Assembly: GCA_900546875.1 (NCBI GenBank) | Contig: URET01000029.1 | Span: 1-16,352, forward strand | Reading direction: 5' to 3' | DNA: 16,352 nucleotides | DNA from: an uncultured Eubacteriales bacterium | GTDB lineage: Bacteria; Bacillota; Clostridia; Christensenellales; CAG-314 | In this document: piece after piece, positions 1 to 5,298 of the stretch | How positions within the stretch are numbered: the first letter of the stretch is position 1 | How the letters are laid out: every line of letters begins with the position of its first letter | Made by a program: the position numbers and the translations under genes | The notes under the pieces: generated by a model | Told to the model about the DNA's origin: nothing | What the model saw: only the letters and a program-made list of their open reading frames with translations | The model's database searches: none

Positions 1-182
1 ATTGCATTGTGTCTGACCGCATTATCCAGTTTCCGTCTTATATCATCTGCATTGTGTCCGACCGCGTAATCCCGTTTTCAACCCGGATTACCCGCACAGC
101 AACTGACTGCATTACTTTATTTTTACCTGAATATAATTGCATTGTGTCCGACCGTGTTACTCCGTTTTACCCCTTTACTTTG
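1..182. repeat. Degenerate 45-bp tandem repeat, about four units
   Basis: The core TGCATTGTGTCYGACCG occurs at 3, 48 and 138, and a heavily diverged copy sits at 93, so the spacing is exactly 45 bp. Conservation extends about 30 bp per unit, ending in a CCGTTTT-like stretch. The period is a multiple of three. The plus frame is open from the window edge to a TGA at 207-209, with a 15-residue period of the form CIVSDR-[VI]-I-x-F. The minus frame also reads a repeating NG[VI]TRSDTMQ but is broken by stops. It may be the end of a repeat-bearing gene that continues left of the window, or a noncoding minisatellite. I cannot decide which. Positions 183-349 show no further feature. Confidence 0.7.
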
Positions 183-349
183 CTGTTTCGGATCTTTTCT
201 GAGTTTTGAGGATCATTTATCCCCTTTTCTGATATTTTTATGCTTTTTCTCCGCGTCCCCCTCGGTTGTTACATAAAACAGAGTTTCGCTGACACTTTTA
301 TTTTGCCGGAAGTTTTCATATTCTGCGGCCACTATACAGTATCACGTTT

Positions 350-814
350 TTACATCATTTCTTTTTTCTTTTCGTTCAGCTTTTTATTCATCTTTTCCGC
401 AAGTCTTTTATTAATCAGATAGCTTATTCCCCAGAAAACAATAAAAATAAAAACGAAAATTCCAAAGTATATCAAAAATCCCGCAAAACTGTGCTCCATC
501 CATCTCATAAAATAGGCCACCGGCAACATGATCAGACACGCAACTGCAAAATATACGGCTGTTTGCCTGAAAATACTCCACTTCTGCACCTGCCACACCA
601 CGTTAGCTCCGCCTAACCCGGCTCCGACTATCCCGCACAATATTGTCTGAAGCACAACGGCTCCCATCTCGCTTCCCACGTCGGAAATCAGTTGCGGCGG
701 ACATGAATAATATTTCCCTCCGTATATCAATGATATCACTATCGTTATGATTTGACCTATTGCAATCCCTATCGGAAAACTTATAAGCGCATTCAAAATT
801 ATTTTCTTTTTCAT
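350..814 (-). CDS. DUF3021 family membrane protein, partner of the LytTR regulator
   Basis: This predicted 154-residue integral membrane protein has four hydrophobic segments (about residues 5-30, 48-72, 83-106 and 113-138) and a very basic Lys-rich C-terminus, as is usual for DUF3021. The start is the ATG at 814, not an upstream in-frame start, because AAAGGAG lies just before it and the protein then begins MKKKII. It starts 11 bp after the stop of the LytTR gene, so the two are almost certainly co-transcribed. In Bacillota, LytTR plus small-membrane-protein pairs (LytTR regulatory systems such as HdrRM and BrsRM of streptococci) use the membrane protein to hold back the transcription factor. 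That role here is inferred from gene order and family. No obvious terminator follows. Confidence 0.82.
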   Translation of the reverse strand: MKKKIILNALISFPIGIAIGQIITIVISLIYGGKYYSCPPQLISDVGSEMGAVVLQTILCGIVGAGLGGANVVWQVQKWSIFRQTAVYFAVACLIMLPVAYFMRWMEHSFAGFLIYFGIFVFIFIVFWGISYLINKRLAEKMNKKLNEKKKEMM

Positions 815-825
815 ATTCTTCTCCT

Positions 826-1266
826 TTATATACCTAATACCTTCTTCAATCTTGCAGTATATCTTCTCGATACATAAGTTATATCTCCGTTGAGCATCCT
901 GACACATATCGTCCCCGTCATGTTAAGATCGAAGTTTTCCGTCTGCTTCAAATTTATGATCTCGGAATTGGATATCCTGACAAATATGTCGCCGTCCAGT
1001 TTCATTTCGATTTCGTATATCCGCATTTTGAGCAAATACTCCCCCTTTGACGTGACTGCGTATACTTTACCGGATAAAGCGTATATCCTTACCACTTCGG
1101 CCGGATCGATAAGCTCCATTCTTCCTTCTTTGAAACCTGGCAGCATCTTTATGTTTTCACCGGAAAGTTTTCTGACTATTTCATTTACTTCTTCGGTCAT
1201 ACTCGCTGTCAGAACAATTACCTGCGCTTCTTTATACGCACTGTCTATTTTTACCCTGACCTGCAT
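826..1266 (-). CDS. LytTR-domain DNA-binding transcriptional regulator
   Basis: This 146-residue protein has a LytTR DNA-binding domain over about residues 45-146. The typical features are visible: an FVRISNSEIINL strand-helix segment near residues 95-106, then an NGD turn and VSRRY near 126-136, with a final LKKVLG. Residues 1-44 are a short N-terminal segment with no receiver (REC) domain, so this is not a classical response regulator. The ATG at 1266 follows a strong GAGGAGGT ribosome binding site. The gene is first in a two-gene unit with the DUF3021 membrane protein, and a good promoter lies just upstream. In related pairs the regulator activates its own operon and a few targets while the membrane partner inhibits it. 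The targets here are unknown. Confidence 0.88.
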   Translation of the reverse strand: MQVRVKIDSAYKEAQVIVLTASMTEEVNEIVRKLSGENIKMLPGFKEGRMELIDPAEVVRIYALSGKVYAVTSKGEYLLKMRIYEIEMKLDGDIFVRISNSEIINLKQTENFDLNMTGTICVRMLNGDITYVSRRYTARLKKVLGI

Positions 1267-1287
1267 CTTTTCACCTCCTCGGTTTCT

Positions 1288-1315
1288 ATTATAATATCAT
1301 AGCTTTTTTTTTCAA
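1288..1315 (-). promoter_or_regulatory. Predicted sigma-A promoter of the LytTR-DUF3021 operon
   Basis: Read on the minus strand, TTGAAA (1315-1310), a 16-bp spacer and a perfect TATAAT (1293-1288) lie 22 bp upstream of the LytTR start codon. The spacer is A-rich. A perfect 9-bp palindrome CGATAATCG (1324-1332) flanked by T runs sits just upstream of the -35 element. It could be an operator, but there is no proof. Confidence 0.65.
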
Positions 1316-1365
1316 ACTTTTTTCGATAATCGGTTTTTTTTCACCATTACCTGGTTTTTGCAGCC

Positions 1366-1402
1366 CAATAAATACAAACCCTTTCTTTAGGTTTGCTTAT
1401 TG
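1366..1402. repeat. Imperfect inverted repeat
   Basis: CAATAA (1366-1371) pairs with TTATTG (1397-1402), and CAAACC (1375-1380) pairs with GGTTTG (1390-1395). They are separated by a 3/1 internal loop and enclose a 9-nt loop. No U-tract follows on either strand, so it is not a typical terminator. It could be an RNA hairpin or a protein-binding site upstream of the LytTR promoter. Confidence 0.5.
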
Positions 1403-1511
1403 CGCATATAAATTCCTTAAAACAAATATCAAAAAATAATCCGGATAATTACACCTGAAAACACTTTTCGTAAAAACAACACTTTGTTTGCCTTATTTGA
1501 CTTTCAACTCT

Positions 1512-1601
1512 GATATCTGTGCAGACATAATATGCATAAGCACTGAAAGTACAATATTCCGGCGTCGCTTTCTCTGCTATATTATGCTGACCTCAGATAT
1601 C
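1512..1601. other. Long imperfect hairpin, possible structured RNA
   Basis: Four nested paired blocks can be followed by eye: GATATCTG (1512-1519) with CAGATATC (1594-1601); CATAATAT (1526-1533) with ATATTATG (1579-1586); AGCA (1539-1542) with TGCT (1575-1578); GAAAG (1545-1549) with CTTTC (1568-1572). That gives 25 Watson-Crick pairs in 90 nt, with an internal loop, a 5-nt bulge and an 18-nt apical loop (1550-1567). No gene overlaps it convincingly. It may be a structured noncoding RNA or a decayed miniature inverted-repeat element. The strand is undetermined. Confidence 0.4.
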
Positions 1602-1720
1602 TCTGACATCACTTTTCAATTTCGTAAATTTCATCAAACATTTTGGTTTATCCGGGCAAGACATCCGAGTATCATGCTATAATCTAAACTTAAACAAGTA
1701 TATTTCTTTCATGTAAAACT

Positions 1721-1754
1721 AAAAAAAGAGGAAATACCGGCAGCATTTCCTCTT
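1721..1754 (-). terminator. Rho-independent terminator of the ECF-S/DUF1893 operon
   Basis: Perfect 10-bp arms, AAGAGGAAAT (1726-1735) and ATTTCCTCTT (1745-1754), enclose a 9-nt loop. On the minus strand the stem is followed by a run of seven T (1727-1721), the last two of which also form the end of the stem. It lies 15 bp past the stop of the DUF1893 gene. Confidence 0.88.
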
Positions 1755-1768
1755 CTTCGTATTTAATG

Positions 1769-2203
1769 TCATAAATCGGTTTTCATTTTTCCCGCAAGCT
1801 TTTCATACTGCTTCAGCAACAGCCGGTAAGCCTTTTCGGGATCAGTCTCGTTCAGCACAGCCTGCTCCATCGGACACATTCCTGTGCCGGCACGGTTGAT
1901 TATATACTCCGCGATATTATTATATGTGACAGTCACTTTGTATATATCAAATATCTCAAGCGCCGCTTTGCTGACTACACCGGCATATACTCTGTCAATA
2001 CCTTTGTAAACAAATAACAGTGCCGCCGCTCGCCCTACTACTACGTCGGCAGCGGCGTATCCTTGCAGGTCCTCACCCTGCCCGATAAGTTCCATCATGG
2101 GGGCGATTCCCTTTTTATCGCTAACTATTTGCCGTTCGCCTTTTACAAGCACCAAAGTGTACCCTTCAAGCATTGATACAGCCTTTTCTATATCATTCAT
2201 CAT
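1769..2203 (-). CDS. DUF1893 family protein (cytidine-deaminase-like fold)
   Basis: This 144-residue soluble protein matches the DUF1893 pattern throughout: LVLVK near residues 17-21, the GIAPMMELI segment, ADVVVGRAAALL (52-63), VSKAALEIF (77-85) and the signature GTGMCPMEQAV (106-116). The family takes its structural model from Thermotoga maritima TM1506, which has a cytidine-deaminase-like fold but no established reaction. The usual deaminase zinc motif (H/C-x-E with PCxxC) is not apparent, so I do not assign deaminase activity. The start ATG (a double Met) overlaps the end of the ECF S-component gene by 11 bp and has an AAAGGGA site inside that gene, indicating translational coupling. A strong terminator follows. 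The tight coupling suggests that its job relates to the transported compound. Confidence 0.85.
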   Translation of the reverse strand: MMNDIEKAVSMLEGYTLVLVKGERQIVSDKKGIAPMMELIGQGEDLQGYAAADVVVGRAAALLFVYKGIDRVYAGVVSKAALEIFDIYKVTVTYNNIAEYIINRAGTGMCPMEQAVLNETDPEKAYRLLLKQYEKLAGKMKTDL

Positions 2204-2777
2204 TTCTTCCCTTTATCATAAGTTTTCTGAGCGCTATGACCATACAAGGCACCAAAAGCGTGAGTATGATGAGTCCCGGATACCCCGCAACTATCTGACT
2301 CCATGCCGTTTCGGGAGAAAATCCCGTCATGCTCCCGAGTACTGCCGCAAAAACGACAAATGCGCCTCTGCCTGCCGCTACTGCAAGCCAGACTGCAGGA
2401 AAAGCCAGGTACGCTTTTTTGTATATAGCCGATGAAAAAGCTCCCGAAACAGCTGCAAATACAGCAAGCTCGATCACCATGAACGGAAGACGTGCTGCTG
2501 ACGGCATAGCCTCTCCCGCAAGAGAGGACAGCAGATAGCTCACCACGGGCGAAGCCACCCCGACTCCTATTCCCCACCAGACACCGAGAATACACCCTCC
2601 CAGCAATACGGGCAGATACATGGGCAGCCAAGCCGCACCGCCTTCACTGCCTGCGGCAGCATGTACTATCTGAGGCAAAACAACTGCCATGGCAACCACG
2701 CTCACGGCAACAATGAATTTAAGCGTTATTTTTGCTTTCAATGATAAATTCCGTGTTTTAAGTACATTTTCTAACAT
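2193..2777 (-). CDS. ECF transporter S component (substrate-binding membrane subunit)
   Basis: This 194-residue, very hydrophobic protein has about six membrane segments (roughly residues 19-38, 52-70, 72-86, 97-115, 123-148 and 162-183). The stretches WLPMYLPVLLGGCILG (50-65) and AARLPFMVIELAVFAAVSG (94-112) are typical of the ECF-type S-component superfamily (PF12822-like) of Clostridia. Such subunits bind a vitamin or other micronutrient and use a shared EcfA/EcfA'/EcfT energy module, which is not encoded here. The substrate cannot be read from the sequence. The ATG at 2777 has AAGGAG seven bases upstream. The gene has its own strong promoter with a short foldable leader, and it overlaps the downstream DUF1893 gene. 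Confidence 0.85.
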   Translation of the reverse strand: MLENVLKTRNLSLKAKITLKFIVAVSVVAMAVVLPQIVHAAAGSEGGAAWLPMYLPVLLGGCILGVWWGIGVGVASPVVSYLLSSLAGEAMPSAARLPFMVIELAVFAAVSGAFSSAIYKKAYLAFPAVWLAVAAGRGAFVVFAAVLGSMTGFSPETAWSQIVAGYPGLIILTLLVPCMVIALRKLMIKGRNDE

Positions 2778-2841
2778 ATAGGTTCTCCTTATAATAAGTT
2801 CCGCTTTTTAAGGCTTTGCTTTCCGTGCGGAAACTTCCGAC
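2778..2841 (-). promoter_or_regulatory. Foldable 5' leader of the ECF-S operon, possible riboswitch
   Basis: The predicted leader is about 64 nt. On the minus strand one segment, GTTTCCGC (2834-2827), can pair in three exclusive ways: with the GGAA just 5' of it, with the CGGAAA just 3' of it (2825-2820), or with GCGGAAC (2804-2798) near the ribosome binding site. A further small palindrome, CTTATTATAAG (2798-2788), overlaps the Shine-Dalgarno. Competing pairings near a start codon suit a translational riboswitch, but I recognise no known aptamer class. Confidence 0.35.
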
Positions 2842-2847
2842 TTTTTG

Positions 2848-2876
2848 ATTATACCATTTTTTTAAAAAAATGTAAA
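2848..2876 (-). promoter_or_regulatory. Strong sigma-A promoter of the ECF-S/DUF1893 operon
   Basis: Minus-strand TTTACA (2876-2871), exactly 17 bp of spacer and a perfect TATAAT (2853-2848), which is preceded by TGG and so forms an extended -10 element. The spacer is a T7A7-like tract. Transcription should start near 2841. Confidence 0.82.
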
Positions 2877-2879
2877 CAG

Positions 2880-3111
2880 TTAAGCTTGCCGAAGTCGTTT
2901 CTCCCCTCCCCTTTTTTATCCCGCGCCAATCCGATCCGGCCTTTCGGCTCGAGTCTTTCCTTTTTCGGCTTTCTGACGGCACTGAAGTGTGCCTTATAAC
3001 TTCATTTCCAAAAGCAGACGCCTTCTCGTCTTTAAAAACTGACGATCAGAGCAGACAATATTTTGCAGTGACCTTATCCTGAAACAAACGAGAGCAAAAT
3101 TTTTACGTATC
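2880..3111. other. Intergenic stretch, no supportable feature
   Basis: Open frames here overlap the promoter on one side and the arcC terminator on the other, lack ribosome binding sites and resemble no protein family. A few short hairpins (such as AGACG/CGTCT near 3016-3031) are within chance expectation. Confidence 0.5.
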
Positions 3112-3136
3112 AAAAGATCCGGGAAGCTCCCGGATC
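3112..3136 (-). terminator. Rho-independent terminator after arcC
   Basis: Perfect 9-bp GC-rich arms, GATCCGGGA (3116-3124) and TCCCGGATC (3128-3136), flank a 3-nt loop and are followed on the minus strand by TTTT (3115-3112). It lies about 95 bp after the arcC stop. The T-tract is short, but the stem is strong. Confidence 0.75.
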
Positions 3137-3229
3137 CGAATTTATTACTGCATAAAAAACCTGTCCCTGCGAAGCTCCGCCGCAAAAGCAGAAAAATCTT
3201 TCCGGGAAAAACCGGCGTCATATTGAGTA

Positions 3230-4156
3230 TCAGTCAGGCAATATACGTGTGCCCGACAGTCCTTCTATGGCTTCCGCGGCATGAGAAAGTCCTGCTATTA
3301 TAGCCGGTTTTCCGCTCTTTTTTACAAACCGCATCGCTGCCTGCACTTTAGGAAGCATACTGCCCTTCCCGAACTGCCCTTCTTTTATGAACTGTTCAGC
3401 CTGACTTACCGTCATCGTATCGAAATCTACCTGATCTTCTTTTCCGAAATTGATAGAAACTTTATCCACAGCGGTAAGAATAATAAAAGCGTCCGCATCG
3501 GTCAGCTCGGCGACCTTTTCGCTGGCATAGTCTTTGTCTATGACCGCCGATACTCCCTGAAGATGATTCCCGTTTCTGTATACCGGTATACCGCCTCCGC
3601 CTACCGTTATTACCACCGCACCCGAAGCTATAAGCGCTTTAACAGAGTCCCTTTCAACTATGTCTACAGGCATGGGTGAAGCTACTATCCTTCTGTAACC
3701 CCTTTCACCCATATCCTTCATTATATACCCTTTCTCTTTTTCCAGCACCTCCGCCTCTGCAGCCGTATAATAGCCGCCGATAGGCTTGGTGGGGTTCTCA
3801 AAAGCCGGATCGTTTTTATCTATAAGCACTTGCGTGACCAACGTCACTACCTGCTTTTCTATTCCCCGTATACGCAACTGTTCGTATATGCTCTTCTGAA
3901 GATGGTACCCTATATATGCCTGACTCATGGCGTTGCATTCCGGAAAAGGCATCTTAGGAGTGGCTCCTTCTCTGCTGCTTACGTCAAACGCAAGATCGAT
4001 CATACCGACCTGCGGTCCGTTCCCGTGCGTAACAATGAGTTCGTTACCGAGTTCGACTATTTTGCTCAGTGCGCTGGCAGTTCCCGTTACGATCTGCTTC
4101 TGCTCTTCCGGTGTGTTACCAAGCGCGTTTCCGCCGAGAGCTACAACTAATCTCAT
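3230..4156 (-). CDS. arcC: Carbamate kinase
   Basis: This enzyme converts carbamoyl phosphate and ADP to ATP, CO2 and ammonia (EC 2.7.2.2), the energy-yielding last step of arginine/citrulline or related carbamoyl catabolism in the cytoplasm. The 308-residue protein is full length. It carries ALGGNAL (6-12), HGNGPQVG (44-51), KPIGGYY (124-130), the GGGGIPV nucleotide-site loop (186-192), AVIDKDYAS (204-212), LTAVDKV (227-233) and GSMLPKVQAA (265-274), all typical of the carbamate kinase branch of the amino-acid-kinase superfamily. I chose the ATG at 4156, eight codons inside the longest frame, because AAGGAG lies at the right distance before it and MRLVVALGGNAL is the usual N-terminus. It follows arcB by 129 bp with no clear terminator between, so it is probably the last gene of thrS-arcB-arcC. 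Confidence 0.95.
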   Translation of the reverse strand: MRLVVALGGNALGNTPEEQKQIVTGTASALSKIVELGNELIVTHGNGPQVGMIDLAFDVSSREGATPKMPFPECNAMSQAYIGYHLQKSIYEQLRIRGIEKQVVTLVTQVLIDKNDPAFENPTKPIGGYYTAAEAEVLEKEKGYIMKDMGERGYRRIVASPMPVDIVERDSVKALIASGAVVITVGGGGIPVYRNGNHLQGVSAVIDKDYASEKVAELTDADAFIILTAVDKVSINFGKEDQVDFDTMTVSQAEQFIKEGQFGKGSMLPKVQAAMRFVKKSGKPAIIAGLSHAAEAIEGLSGTRILPD

Positions 4157-4285
4157 ATTTATCTCCTTTTTTGAAAACACAAAATATTGTCACGTCATTT
4201 TACCGCAACATATTCTGTTTCATTTTATTCTTTTTCCTTGTGATACCGAAGTCTTTACGCAAAGTTCCGGTACCGCTCTTTTTCT

Positions 4286-5275
4286 TTACTTCCCGAGAGT
4301 CGCCACCATTACTGCCTTTATGGTGTGCATTCTGTTTTCGGCTTCGTCAAATACCACCGAGTGTTTGCTCCTGAATACCTCGTCGCTCACTTCCATCTCT
4401 TTTATACCGAATTTATTGTATATATCCATACCTACCGAAGTTTCCGTGTCGTGGAAGCTGGGAAGACAATGCAGGAACTTCACTTCGGGATTTCCCGTCT
4501 TTCTTATCATTTCCATCGTCACTCTGTAGGGCGTGAGCAATTTTATCCTTTCTTCAAACTGTGCCTCTTCTCCCATGGAAACCCATACGTCGGTATATAT
4601 CACGTCCGCTCCCGCAACGTCATCCACATCTTCGGTAAGCGTGATACTTCCGCCGGTCTCCATGCAAAGCTCTCTCATCTCTTCGACAAGCTTCTGGTCG
4701 GGGAACAGTTCCTTCGGTGCAAGCGCCACAAAACTCATCCCCATCTTCGCGCACCCTATCATAAGAGAATTCCCCATGTTGTTGCGCGCGTCTCCGACGT
4801 ATACGAATTTAACCTTGTTCAAAGGCTTATTTACATGCTCTTTTACTGTAAGGAAATCTGCAAGTATCTGTGTGGGATGATACAGATCGGTCAGTCCGTT
4901 CCATACGGGGACCCCCGAATACCTGGCAAGCAGTTCCACTGTTTCCTGTTTGAAACCGCGGTACTCTATCCCGTCATAAAACCTTCCGAGCACTTTCGCA
5001 GTATCCTCGAGACTTTCCTTCTTTCCCATCTGACTGTTGCTTAAAAATGTCACGTGTGCGCCTTCGTCGAGCGCCGCTACTTCAAATGCGCAACGCGTGC
5101 GGGTAGACGTTTTGTCAAAAAGCAAAACTATATTCTTGCCTTTTAAACTTTCTCCCTGTATACCCAGTCTTTTCTTTACCTTGAGATCTGCTGCAAGATC
5201 AAGCAGATAATTTATTTCCTGCGGTGTAAAATCCTTCAACGTCAACAAATTACGACCTTTTAAATTTACGGGCAT
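4286..5275 (-). CDS. arcB: Ornithine carbamoyltransferase, probably catabolic
   Basis: It interconverts ornithine plus carbamoyl phosphate and citrulline plus phosphate (EC 2.1.3.3). The 329 residues span the carbamoyl-phosphate domain and the ornithine domain. Visible motifs are STRTR (57-61, carbamoyl phosphate), HPTQ (133-136), DVWVSMGE (229-236, the ornithine-closing SMG loop) and HCLP (269-272, catalytic Cys). The C-terminal RMHTIKAVM segment is also typical. The SMG loop argues for ornithine rather than putrescine or another amine. Adjacency to carbamate kinase suggests citrulline breakdown (ArcB) rather than arginine synthesis (ArgF), but sequence alone does not separate them and no arcA is in the window. 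The ATG at 5275 has AAGGAG before it. It starts only 23 bp after the thrS stop with no hairpin between. Confidence 0.94.
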   Translation of the reverse strand: MPVNLKGRNLLTLKDFTPQEINYLLDLAADLKVKKRLGIQGESLKGKNIVLLFDKTSTRTRCAFEVAALDEGAHVTFLSNSQMGKKESLEDTAKVLGRFYDGIEYRGFKQETVELLARYSGVPVWNGLTDLYHPTQILADFLTVKEHVNKPLNKVKFVYVGDARNNMGNSLMIGCAKMGMSFVALAPKELFPDQKLVEEMRELCMETGGSITLTEDVDDVAGADVIYTDVWVSMGEEAQFEERIKLLTPYRVTMEMIRKTGNPEVKFLHCLPSFHDTETSVGMDIYNKFGIKEMEVSDEVFRSKHSVVFDEAENRMHTIKAVMVATLGK

Positions 5276-5298
5276 TTCAATTCTCCTTAACTTTTATT

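Larger units (their letters stand above)
1267..1725. other. AT-rich intergenic region without a supportable gene
   Basis: No open frame here has a credible ribosome binding site or recognisable protein. The only longer frame (1488-1682, plus) starts at TTG with no Shine-Dalgarno and lies over a large inverted repeat. The region holds the LytTR promoter, a small inverted repeat at 1366-1402, the long imperfect hairpin at 1512-1601 and the A-tract of the terminator for the next gene. Confidence 0.6.

Noticed and set aside
1..182. CRISPR array or phage attachment site
   Set aside because: Units are degenerate and period-locked at 45 bp with no unique spacers, and no integrase is near.
1488..1682. 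64-codon plus-strand open frame
   Set aside because: TTG start without a ribosome binding site, unremarkable composition, and it lies across the long inverted repeat.
1655..1690. Plus-strand promoter with TGC-TATAAT at 1678-1683
   Set aside because: The -10 is good and extended, but no -35-like hexamer exists at 16-18 bp and no gene follows. It could drive only a short transcript into the terminator hairpin.
2778..2841. preQ1 or other named riboswitch class
   Set aside because: The A-rich tail and stem suggested preQ1-I, but the conserved loop and pseudoknot bases are not there, so no class is assigned.
2758..3221. Two minus-strand frames of 74 and 75 codons (2758-2982 and 2994-3221)
   Set aside because: One covers the ECF-S promoter and leader, the other covers the arcC terminator. 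Neither has a ribosome site or family resemblance.
4286..5275. Putrescine carbamoyltransferase instead of ornithine carbamoyltransferase
   Set aside because: The SMG ornithine loop is present and the extra C-terminal helix of the putrescine enzymes is not seen.
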